Positions 1-5,001 of a stretch of 5,001 bases of DNA are shown piece after piece. A program made the position numbers and the translations under genes. This stretch comes from Lachnospiraceae bacterium. GTDB taxonomy: Bacteria > Bacillota_A > Clostridia > Lachnospirales > Lachnospiraceae. The notes beneath the pieces were generated by a model. It searched no databases, was not told the origin of the DNA, and worked only from the letters and a program-made list of their open reading frames with translations. The first letter of the stretch is position 1. Each line of letters begins with the position of its first letter. The stretch is from the NCBI GenBank assembly GCA_017435025.1, contig JAFSFU010000303.1:1-5001 (forward strand), written 5' to 3'.

Positions 1-1193
1 TACTTGTCGTTAGCTGCTGCTACGCCCGGAAGCTCCTTACCTTCAAGGAATTCTAAGGAAGCACCGCCACCTGTGGAGATGTGGGACATCTTGTCACCGA
101 AGCCAAGCTGGTTAACAGCTGCTGCGGAGTCACCACCACCGATAATGGTTGTAGCGTCGATGTTAGCTAAAGCTTCTGCTACTGCGATAGTACCCTTTGC
201 AAAGTTGGACATTTCAAATACGCCCATTGGTCCGTTCCAAACAACGGTCTTTGCACTCTTGATAGCGTCAGCGTAAAGCTCACGAGTCTTTTCACCGATA
301 TCAAGACCTTCTTCGTCTGCAGCGATTTCGCCAAGACCTACTGTCTTGAATGGTGCATCGTTGGAGAATTCCTTAGCAACTACAGTATCGATAGGAAGTA
401 ATAACTTAACGCCGTTCTTTTCTGCCTTTGCAAGCATTTCGTTAGCGTAGTCAAGGTAATCTGTCTCAAGAAGGGACTTACCAACCTCGTAGCCCTGAGC
501 CTTCATGAAGGTATAAGCCATACCACCACCGATGATGAGGGTATCTACCTTGTCAAGCAGGTTGTTGATAACGGAAATCTTGGAGGAAACCTTGGAACCA
601 CCAAGAATAGCTACGAATGGTCTTACAGGATTGTTTACTGCATTGCCAAGGAAATCGATTTCCTTCTGCATTAAGTAACCAACTACTGCTGTATCTACAT
701 ACTCAGTAACACCAACGTTGGAGCAGTGTGCTCTGTGTGCTGTACCGAATGCGTCATTTACGAATACGTCACAAAGGGAAGCGAGTTCCTTGGAGAAAGC
801 TTCGCCGTTCTTTGTTTCTTCTGCACGATAACGTGTGTTCTCAAGAAGAACTACATCACCATCGTTCATAGCTGCTACAGCTGCCTTAGCGTTGTCACCA
901 ACAACAGTTGCATCTGCTGCAAAGGTAACCTTCTGGCCAAGTAAAGCTTCTAAAGCTGTTGCTACAGGAGCTAAAGAAAGTTCCGGCTTTGGCTCGCCCT
1001 TTGGCTTACCAAGGTGGGAGCAAAGAATAACCTTGCCGCCATCGTTAATTAACTTCTTGATTGTAGGAAGAGCTGCAACAAGACGGGTATCGTCTGTAAT
1101 CTTGCCTTCCTGTAATGGCACGTTGAAGTCACATCTAACTAAAACGCGTAAGCCCTTTACGTTGATATCATCTACGGATTTCTTGTTTAACAT
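1..1193 (-). CDS. pgk: Phosphoglycerate kinase (stop codon cut by window edge)
   Basis: Cytosolic glycolytic enzyme that transfers the acyl phosphate of 1,3-bisphosphoglycerate to ADP, giving 3-phosphoglycerate and ATP. The minus-strand frame from the ATG at 1191-1193 is open for 397 codons, the usual family length (about 395-400), and ends ...ANDK. The next codon begins TA at positions 2-1, so the stop is almost certainly completed one base outside the window. Visible motifs: the PGK signature [11 protein letters not shown] (residues 16-26), substrate-binding Arg37 in [12 protein letters not shown] (59-66), LENTRY (117-122), HRAH (153-156), nucleotide-site GGSKVSSK (198-205), GPMGVFE (321-327) and the glycine-rich GGGDS (352-356). 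An AGGA ribosome binding site precedes the start by 7 nt. It lies 83 bp downstream of gap in the same direction and has no convincing promoter of its own, so it is probably read from the gap promoter through the intergenic hairpins. Leucine is coded almost wholly by CTT and TTA, a bias shared with gap. Confidence 0.97.
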   Translation of the reverse strand, partial: MLNKKSVDDINVKGLRVLVRCDFNVPLQEGKITDDTRLVAALPTIKKLINDGGKVILCSHLGKPKGEPKPELSLAPVATALEALLGQKVTFAADATVVGDNAKAAVAAMNDGDVVLLENTRYRAEETKNGEAFSKELASLCDVFVNDAFGTAHRAHCSNVGVTEYVDTAVVGYLMQKEIDFLGNAVNNPVRPFVAILGGSKVSSKISVINNLLDKVDTLIIGGGMAYTFMKAQGYEVGKSLLETDYLDYANEMLAKAEKNGVKLLLPIDTVVAKEFSNDAPFKTVGLGEIAADEEGLDIGEKTRELYADAIKSAKTVVWNGPMGVFEMSNFAKGTIAVAEALANIDATTIIGGGDSAAAVNQLGFGDKMSHISTGGGASLEFLEGKELPGVAAANDK

Positions 1194-1201
1194 GTGTAGA
1201 T

Positions 1202-1205
1202 TCCT
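1202..1205 (-). promoter_or_regulatory. Ribosome binding site of pgk
   Basis: On the minus strand AGGA sits 7 nt before the pgk ATG. It lies one base past the 3' arm of the AU-rich hairpin at 1207-1234. That hairpin buries the neighbouring AAAGG, which could otherwise act as an extended Shine-Dalgarno, so folding may modulate pgk translation. Confidence 0.7.
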
Positions 1206-1206
1206 G

Positions 1207-1234
1207 CCTTTCTTATTTTTACTATTAAGAAAGG
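1207..1234 (-). promoter_or_regulatory. AU-rich hairpin in pgk leader
   Basis: Perfect 9-bp inverted repeat. The minus-strand RNA arms are CCUUUCUUA and UAAGAAAGG, with a 10-nt loop. It shares its first three bases with the last three of the GC-rich hairpin at 1232-1259, so the two stems cannot both be fully formed. Its 3' arm ends one base before the AGGA of pgk. The repeat is seen directly; a role in translation control or mRNA stability is inference. Confidence 0.5.
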
Positions 1235-1259
1235 GTCCGGTCCCTAAAGACCGGACCCT
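1226..1259 (-). terminator. GC-rich hairpin between gap and pgk, likely partial terminator or processing element
   Basis: On the minus strand, directly after gap, there is a perfect 11-bp stem AGGGTCCGGTC / GACCGGACCCT with a 6-nt loop (1243-1248), followed by TTCTTAA. The U-run is short and interrupted, so the element looks like a leaky intrinsic terminator or a stabilising 3' stem for gap mRNA. Either would let gap be made in excess of pgk. On the plus strand no T-run follows the stem, so it would not act as a terminator there. The stem starts 17 nt past the gap stop codon. Confidence 0.7.
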
Positions 1260-1276
1260 CACTGAGTCAATTAAAA

Positions 1277-2290
1277 TTATGCTAATTCAGCAAAGTACTT
1301 AATTGTCTTAACCATCTGAGATGTGTAGCTGTTCTCGTTGTCGTACCAGGAAACAACCTGAACCTGAGTGTTGCCATCTTCCATAGCGATTGCCATAGTC
1401 TGAGTAGCATCGAACAGGGAACCGTATGTCATACCGATAACGTCGGAGGATACGATTTCATCTGTGTTGTAACCATAGGAATCTGTAGCAGCTGCCTTCA
1501 TTGCTGCGTTGATTTCATCCTTAGTAACCTTACCCTTAACAACTGCAACTAAGATAGTTGTGGAACCGGTTGGAGTAGGAACACGCTGAGCGGAGCCGAT
1601 TAACTTGCCATTTAACTCTGGGATAACTAAGCCGATAGCCTTAGCAGCACCTGTGGAGTTAGGAACGATGTTCTGAGCACCTGCACGAGCACGTCTCTTG
1701 TCGCCCTTTCTCTGTGGGCCGTCAAGAATCATCTGGTCACCAGTGTAAGCATGAACTGTTGTCATGATACCGGACTGGATTGGAGCTAAATCGTTAAGTG
1801 CCTTAGCCATAGGAGCTAAGCAGTTTGTTGTACAGGATGCAGCGGAAATTACTGTATCTGTAGCCTTTAATGTATTGTGGTTTACGTTGTAAACAATAGT
1901 TGGAAGATCGTTACCAGCCGGAGCGGAAATAACTACCTTCTTAGCACCTGCTGTGATATGAGCAGAAGCCTTTTCCTTAGATGTGTAGAAACCTGTACAC
2001 TCTAATACTACGTCAACATCAAGGTCGCCCCACGGAAGCTCTGCTGCGTTTGCCTTAGCGTAGATCTTGATTTCTTTACCATCAACTGTAATGGAATCTT
2101 CGCCGTAGGAAACTGTGTCACCAAGAGCATATCTGCCCTGTGTAGAGTCATACTTTAATAAGTGAGCAAGCATCTCCGGAGATGTTAAGTCGTTGATAGC
2201 AACGATCTCAAAACCTTCTGCACCAAACATCTGTCTGAAAGCCAGACGACCGATACGGCCAAAACCATTAATAGCTACTTTAACTGCCAT
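1277..2290 (-). CDS. gap: Type I glyceraldehyde-3-phosphate dehydrogenase
   Basis: Cytosolic tetrameric enzyme of glycolysis that oxidises glyceraldehyde 3-phosphate with NAD+ and inorganic phosphate to 1,3-bisphosphoglycerate. The protein has 337 residues, the normal length. The N-terminal Rossmann fold shows NGFGRIGR (8-15) and Asp34 in AIND, which favours NAD over NADP. The catalytic motif ASCTTNC (151-157) contains nucleophile Cys153. His180 in TTVHAYT is the general base. The S-loop region (about 182-205), NSTGAA (211-216) and the C-terminal YDNENSY (316-322), which holds the nicotinamide-binding Asn, are all intact. The ATG start is fixed by AGGAGGA 8 nt upstream. A good sigma-A promoter lies about 55 bp upstream, and pgk follows in the same direction, giving a gap-pgk operon. 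Codon use (CTT and TTA for Leu, GTT and GTA for Val) is strongly biased, as expected for a very highly expressed gene. Confidence 0.99.
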   Translation of the reverse strand: MAVKVAINGFGRIGRLAFRQMFGAEGFEIVAINDLTSPEMLAHLLKYDSTQGRYALGDTVSYGEDSITVDGKEIKIYAKANAAELPWGDLDVDVVLECTGFYTSKEKASAHITAGAKKVVISAPAGNDLPTIVYNVNHNTLKATDTVISAASCTTNCLAPMAKALNDLAPIQSGIMTTVHAYTGDQMILDGPQRKGDKRRARAGAQNIVPNSTGAAKAIGLVIPELNGKLIGSAQRVPTPTGSTTILVAVVKGKVTKDEINAAMKAAATDSYGYNTDEIVSSDVIGMTYGSLFDATQTMAIAMEDGNTQVQVVSWYDNENSYTSQMVKTIKYFAELA

Positions 2291-2298
2291 GTTACATT

Positions 2299-2305
2299 TC
2301 CTCCT
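2299..2305 (-). promoter_or_regulatory. Ribosome binding site of gap
   Basis: Minus-strand AGGAGGA, a near-perfect anti-16S match, spaced 8 nt from the gap ATG. It confirms that start and suits high expression. Confidence 0.9.
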
Positions 2306-2343
2306 AGTAATGTGATTGTTAAATAATAATCAACCTTAATCTT

Positions 2344-2372
2344 ATTGTACCTAATTATAAGGGAAATAGCAA
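2344..2372 (-). promoter_or_regulatory. Sigma-A-type promoter of gap-pgk
   Basis: On the minus strand a -35 box TTGCTA (2367-2372) is separated by exactly 17 bp from a -10 box TACAAT (2344-2349). This predicts a transcript start near 2337 and a leader of roughly 47 nt before the gap ATG. The -10 differs from consensus by one base and the -35 by two. The surrounding spacer between the transporter gene and gap (2291-2419) is very AT-rich and shows no clear terminator for the upstream gene, so some readthrough into gap is possible. Confidence 0.7.
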
Positions 2373-2419
2373 GTCTTTTTTGCTTTTTCTTTTATTATTT
2401 ATTATATGATTATATATTA

Positions 2420-4090
2420 TTATAATTCATCTTTCACATATCCTGCCACATTATACGCGTGGTCAGAGATTCTTTCCAGGTTGCTGACGATATCTAAGAA
2501 GATAACGCCGGAAGACGGATTACAGATCTGCTTGGAAAGACGCTCGATGTGTTTCTCACGCATCTCCTCTTCCAGAGTATCCATCTCATCCTCTAATTTA
2601 CTTACTTTACGAACAGCATCCAGGTTCATATCCTGACGTGCTGTAACCGCGTAAGATACAACGCTGTTGGCAACACCCGTAATCCATTTGAGATCTTCCA
2701 GGCCAACCTCAGAGAACTGAAGCTTATGCTCCTGCAGGAACTCTGCGGACTCTGCCAGGTTTTCTGCGTGGTCACCGATACGTTCCAGATCACTGACTGT
2801 ATAGAACAGGTTGCTCACTTCGCGTTTCTGCTTATCCGTCAGAGAAAGGTTGTTGACCTGTACCAGATACTCTGTCAGTTTCTTGTTTACTGCGTTGATC
2901 GCAGCTTCATGTTTATGTACTTCCGGAAGTTTATCGTAGTCGCTGTTCAGAATCGCATCAATTGCAAGTTTCAGGTTCTTCTCAACCATCTTACCCATAT
3001 GAACCACTTCCATAGCAGCAACTTCCAGAGCCATCGGCGGAGACTGGAAAATACGCTGATCCAGCTGAAGAACATCTTCTTCCTTCTCCACTGCCTGCTC
3101 AGCGGCTTTCTCTTCCGGTGTTTCTTTAATAAGAAGACCAGAGATCTTAACCAGCTGCTTCGCGAACGGGAACAGGATAATTGTATTGGTCACGTTGAAG
3201 ATTGTATGGAAAATGGAAATCTTCAGGGAATCAATCGGTGCATTTGCAAATTCCGGAGCGATAAAGGTCAGTGCGAACATACCGATACCGAAAAGCACTG
3301 CACCTGTCGCGTTGAACAGCAGATGGATCGCAGACGCACGCTTCGCATTGCGGTTGGCACCTGTACTGGAAATCAACGCAGTTACGCAAGTACCCATATT
3401 CTGACCAAGTGTAATATAGATCGCTGCACTTGTATTTACCATACCGCTCATTGCCAGTGTCTGTAAGATACCAACGGAAGCTGTGGAACTCTGGATCAGA
3501 GCGGTTACACCGGCACCGACCAGTATACCAAGGATCGGATTGCCGCCGAGGACTGCAAACGCATTTGCAAAGATCGGAGAGTCTGCATACGGCTTCACTG
3601 CACCGGACATATAGGTCAGTCCACAGAACAGAAGACCCATACCGATCAAAATTTCAGCAACCAGATTGTCTTTCTTTTTTGCGAACATCAGTCCGAAAGA
3701 TCCGAGACCTACAAATAACGGAGCGAAGAAGGACGGCTGGAAAATTTTCATTGCATCGCCCAGCTCGTTCATGGATACCATCCATGCGGTAATTGTCGTA
3801 CCGATATTGGCACCCATAATTACGCCGACTGCCTGTGTCAGATTCAGGATACCGGCGTTTACGAAACCTACTACCATAACGGTCGTAGCACTACTGCTGT
3901 GCACCATTGCTGTAATGAATGCACCAAGCGCAATAGCCAGAAGACGGTTGTCTGTTACAAGACGAAGGACACTGCTCATTTTGCTGCCTGCGGCCTTCTG
4001 CATACCGTCGCCCATGATGTTCATTCCATAAAGGAACATTCCAAGACCACCAAGGAACATAAAAATATTGCCCAAAAGGTCAATTGACAT
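2420..4090 (-). CDS. Na+/phosphate symporter with C-terminal PhoU domain
   Basis: Inner-membrane protein of the bacterial NptA / Na-Pi cotransporter II family, expected to move inorganic phosphate with sodium. The 556 residues fit the family. The membrane half (about 1-320) contains the two related inverted repeats of this fold: HSSSATT (64-70) with GANIGTT (93-99), then QSSTAS (200-205) with GQNMGTC (229-235). The QSS-type motifs are the Na/Pi binding signature. After a charged linker (about 322-345) come two PhoU-like helical repeats with metal-binding motifs DLERIGDHAENL (434-445) and NLERISDHAYNV (537-548). The soluble domain presumably regulates transport from the cytosol. An in-frame GTG at 4121-4123 would add 11 residues. 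I prefer the ATG at 4088-4090 because GGGGGAG lies 7 nt before it and the predicted transcript start (~4124) leaves no room for a leader before the GTG. Import is the usual role; some relatives export phosphate, so direction is not certain. Codon use differs from gap and pgk, with more CTG and very little TTA. Confidence 0.95.
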   Translation of the reverse strand: MSIDLLGNIFMFLGGLGMFLYGMNIMGDGMQKAAGSKMSSVLRLVTDNRLLAIALGAFITAMVHSSSATTVMVVGFVNAGILNLTQAVGVIMGANIGTTITAWMVSMNELGDAMKIFQPSFFAPLFVGLGSFGLMFAKKKDNLVAEILIGMGLLFCGLTYMSGAVKPYADSPIFANAFAVLGGNPILGILVGAGVTALIQSSTASVGILQTLAMSGMVNTSAAIYITLGQNMGTCVTALISSTGANRNAKRASAIHLLFNATGAVLFGIGMFALTFIAPEFANAPIDSLKISIFHTIFNVTNTIILFPFAKQLVKISGLLIKETPEEKAAEQAVEKEEDVLQLDQRIFQSPPMALEVAAMEVVHMGKMVEKNLKLAIDAILNSDYDKLPEVHKHEAAINAVNKKLTEYLVQVNNLSLTDKQKREVSNLFYTVSDLERIGDHAENLAESAEFLQEHKLQFSEVGLEDLKWITGVANSVVSYAVTARQDMNLDAVRKVSKLEDEMDTLEEEMREKHIERLSKQICNPSSGVIFLDIVSNLERISDHAYNVAGYVKDEL

Positions 4091-4097
4091 GATGATT

Positions 4098-4104
4098 CTC
4101 CCCC
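4098..4104 (-). promoter_or_regulatory. Ribosome binding site deciding the transporter start
   Basis: Minus-strand GGGGGAG lies 7 nt before the ATG at 4088-4090. The upstream in-frame GTG at 4121-4123 has no comparable site and almost coincides with the predicted transcript start, so the shorter 556-residue protein is chosen. Confidence 0.75.
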
Positions 4105-4162
4105 AATTGAAAATTTTTACCACTTTTTATATCATAACATAAAAGCTGTCGTATTTTCAATT
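4105..4162. repeat. 10-bp inverted repeat flanking the transporter promoter
   Basis: AATTGAAAAT at 4105-4114 is matched exactly by its reverse complement ATTTTCAATT at 4153-4162, 38 bp apart. One arm overlaps the -35 box and the other lies in the leader just above the ribosome binding site. It could be a pair of operator half-sites or a chance AT-rich match. Confidence 0.35.
4131..4160 (-). promoter_or_regulatory. Promoter of the Na/Pi transporter gene
   Basis: Minus-strand -35 TTGAAA (4155-4160), 18-bp spacer, and -10 TATGAT (4131-4136) preceded by TG in the extended -10 position. Each hexamer differs from consensus by one base. The predicted transcript start is near 4124, giving a leader of about 34 nt. 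A 10-bp inverted repeat flanks it, with its outer arm covering the -35 box. Confidence 0.7.
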
Positions 4163-4176
4163 CTAATTCAAATCTT

Positions 4177-4193
4177 TGTAAATTATAGGTAAA
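4177..4193 (-). promoter_or_regulatory. Possible PhoP-type direct repeat upstream of transporter promoter
   Basis: On the minus strand TTTACC-N5-TTTACA forms two similar hexamers repeated every 11 bp. This resembles the TTAACA-like repeats bound by Firmicute PhoP response regulators. It ends 17 bp upstream of the -35 box of a phosphate transporter gene, which makes phosphate-starvation control plausible. The match is short and lies in AT-rich DNA, so chance is a real alternative. Confidence 0.25.
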
Positions 4194-4220
4194 ATAATGC
4201 TAAGAAATCGTCTGTTTTTG

Positions 4221-4249
4221 TTGCTTTTCCAAGGTTTCCAATCTATACT
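4221..4249 (+). promoter_or_regulatory. Promoter of hisK
   Basis: Plus-strand TTGCTT (4221-4226), 17-bp spacer, TATACT (4244-4249). The -10 is one base off consensus; the -35 keeps the TTG core. The predicted start near 4256 gives a leader of about 54 nt, which shows no T-box-like or attenuator structure that I can recognise. Confidence 0.5.
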
Positions 4250-4297
4250 TTTCTTAGTTATCGATGTTCGCTCTCGATACTGATCGTGAACAACTTC

Positions 4298-4303
4298 AGG
4301 AGG
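4298..4303 (+). promoter_or_regulatory. Ribosome binding site of hisK
   Basis: Perfect AGGAGG with a 6-nt spacer before the ATG at 4310, fixing the start of the histidinol-phosphatase frame. Confidence 0.85.
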
Positions 4304-4309
4304 TATACA

Positions 4310-5001
4310 ATGTTATCTGATTTTCATGTACATACAAGCTTTTCTGCCGACTCCCAGACCCCGGCCCGTGAACAGATCGAGGCAGCGATCCGTCTGGGAA
4401 TGAAAGAACTCTGCATCACCGATCACCACGATTATGGTACCCGCGATATGTGTGTTAAGGACTTTACCCTCGATATTCCGTCTTATTTGCCGGCAATACG
4501 AGCACTGGCTGAGGAATATCGCGATAAGATTTGTGTCCGTACCGGTATCGAACTTGGTCTCATGATGCGCGAACAGGATTATCTGGTAAAGTTAGAGAAG
4601 GAGATTCCGGTCGATTATGTGATCGGCTCCAGCCATTTCATCGATGGATATGATATTTACGACCGGGCTCTGTATGAGGGAAGAAGTGAACATGATACCT
4701 TCATGCGCTATTTTGAATCCACGCTGAACCGTATCCGTTCTCTGGACTGCTACGACACCGTTGGACATCTGGATTACATCATCCGTTACAGCCCGGATAA
4801 AAATAAAAATTACAGACCTGCTGATTACATGGATATCATTGATGAGATTCTCCATGTACTGATCCATAAGGGCAAAGCTCTGGAGTGCAATACTGCCGGA
4901 TTTAAGTATGGTCTCGGGCACCCGCACCCGTACGAAGAGATCCTAAAACGCTATAACAACACCTGCAGGACCAAGGTTCTTCTGTGCACCTGCAAAAAGC
5001 A
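4310..5001 (+). CDS. hisK: PHP-family histidinol-phosphatase, 3' end replaced at ~4954
   Basis: Cytosolic phosphatase that converts L-histidinol phosphate to histidinol, the penultimate part of histidine biosynthesis. It is of the metal-dependent PHP type found in Firmicutes. Visible metal-site motifs: HVHTSFSAD (6-14) with the HxH pair His6/His8, ITDHH (36-40), Glu81 in GIELGL, SSHF with His109, and GHLDYI (152-157) with His153. LGHPHPYEEILKRY (202-215) is the usual approach to the final strand. At that point the family normally continues with a glycine-rich turn and a GSDAH motif supplying the last metal ligands, over about 50 more residues. Here the frame instead reads a cysteine- and lysine-rich string with no resemblance, because the DNA has become antisense serC. 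The frame is still open at the window end. The product would probably be inactive. Divergent from the transporter gene. The family call is firm for residues 1-215; histidinol phosphate as substrate is inferred from family. Confidence 0.88.
   Translation, partial: MLSDFHVHTSFSADSQTPAREQIEAAIRLGMKELCITDHHDYGTRDMCVKDFTLDIPSYLPAIRALAEEYRDKICVRTGIELGLMMREQDYLVKLEKEIPVDYVIGSSHFIDGYDIYDRALYEGRSEHDTFMRYFESTLNRIRSLDCYDTVGHLDYIIRYSPDKNKNYRPADYMDIIDEILHVLIHKGKALECNTAGFKYGLGHPHPYEEILKRYNNTCRTKVLLCTCKK
4943..5001 (-). pseudogene. serC: Fragment of phosphoserine aminotransferase, broken at junction with hisK
   Basis: Reading the minus strand from the right edge, the frame gives LFAGAQKNLGPAGVVI (4999-4952). 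This matches the AGAQKN-GPAG block around the PLP-binding lysine of SerC, which makes phosphoserine from 3-phosphohydroxypyruvate and glutamate in serine synthesis. The lysine codon is at 4979-4981. In intact SerC this block lies mid-protein and about 150 residues follow. Here the frame runs into antisense hisK and stops at a TAG (4943-4945) after Ala-Phe. The earlier part of the gene would lie beyond the right edge. The identification rests on only about 16 residues, but they form a highly characteristic block. Whether this is a genuine broken gene or a sequence chimera cannot be decided here. Confidence 0.78.

Noticed and set aside
1236..1273. A separate pgk promoter starting from TTGACT on the minus strand (1264-1269)
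   Set aside because: At 16-18 bp spacing the sequence falls inside the GC-rich hairpin and there is no acceptable -10 box.
835..1302. A 155-codon plus-strand frame across pgk and the gap-pgk spacer
   Set aside because: Its sequence is the complement of pgk and the end of gap, and it passes through the hairpins; it is a shadow frame.
2367..2400. A terminator-like stem AGCAA/TTGCT followed by a T-rich run on the plus strand
   Set aside because: The stem is only 5 bp, no plus-strand gene ends there, and the bases overlap the -35 region of the gap promoter on the other strand.
2726..3466. A 246-codon plus-strand frame inside the transporter gene, rich in Cys and His
   Set aside because: It is antisense to a firmly identified membrane protein, its composition is what hydrophobic and Leu/Ala-rich codons give in reverse, and it has no recognisable domain.
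4121..4123. GTG as the start of the transporter gene
   Set aside because: It has no good ribosome binding site and lies at the predicted transcript start, whereas the ATG at 4088-4090 has GGGGGAG at ideal spacing and gives the family-typical N-terminus.
4592..4927. A 111-codon minus-strand frame opposite hisK
   Set aside because: It is antisense to conserved hisK codons, with no recognisable motif.
4955..5001. A simple one- or two-base frameshift as the explanation for the loss of hisK similarity
   Set aside because: None of the three plus-strand frames restores the expected glycine-rich turn and SDAH motif, while the minus strand gives a clear SerC block.

Overview
The window looks like chromosomal DNA from a gut-type Clostridia, most likely Lachnospiraceae. 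This rests on the character of the encoded proteins (the GAPDH and Na/Pi transporter sequences), moderate GC, strong AGGAGG-type ribosome binding sites and sigma-A-like promoters. It is inference from remembered families, not a search result.

Layout, left to right. Positions 1-1193 (minus) hold phosphoglycerate kinase (pgk), complete except for the last base of its stop codon, which lies outside the window. Positions 1277-2290 (minus) hold type I glyceraldehyde-3-phosphate dehydrogenase (gap). The 83-bp gap-pgk spacer carries a perfect 11-bp GC-rich hairpin followed by a second, overlapping 9-bp hairpin that runs up to the pgk ribosome binding site. Positions 2291-2419 hold the gap leader and a well-formed promoter. 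Positions 2420-4090 (minus) hold a Na+/phosphate symporter of the NptA type with a C-terminal PhoU domain. Positions 4091-4309 are a divergent intergenic region with one promoter per direction, plus a possible PhoP-type direct repeat on the transporter side. From 4310 (plus) runs a PHP-family histidinol-phosphatase (hisK).

The most striking signal is at the right edge. The hisK homology stops abruptly at about codon 215 (position ~4954). The last ~50 bases instead encode, on the minus strand, the PLP-lysine motif of phosphoserine aminotransferase (serC; AGAQKNLGPAG). Two unrelated biosynthetic genes, both broken, are therefore joined tail to tail in the middle of their coding sequences. This is either a real inversion or rearrangement, or an assembly or amplification chimera.

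Functionally, gap and pgk are consecutive steps of lower glycolysis: Pi-dependent oxidation of GAP to 1,3-bisphosphoglycerate, then ATP formation. They form a gap-pgk operon. The transporter lies upstream in the same direction and supplies phosphate, a substrate of GAPDH, although gap has its own promoter. hisK and serC belong to histidine and serine biosynthesis. Apart from the junction and some regulatory details, the genes are ordinary housekeeping genes; I see no mobile element, CRISPR array, RNA gene or novel defence-like system.
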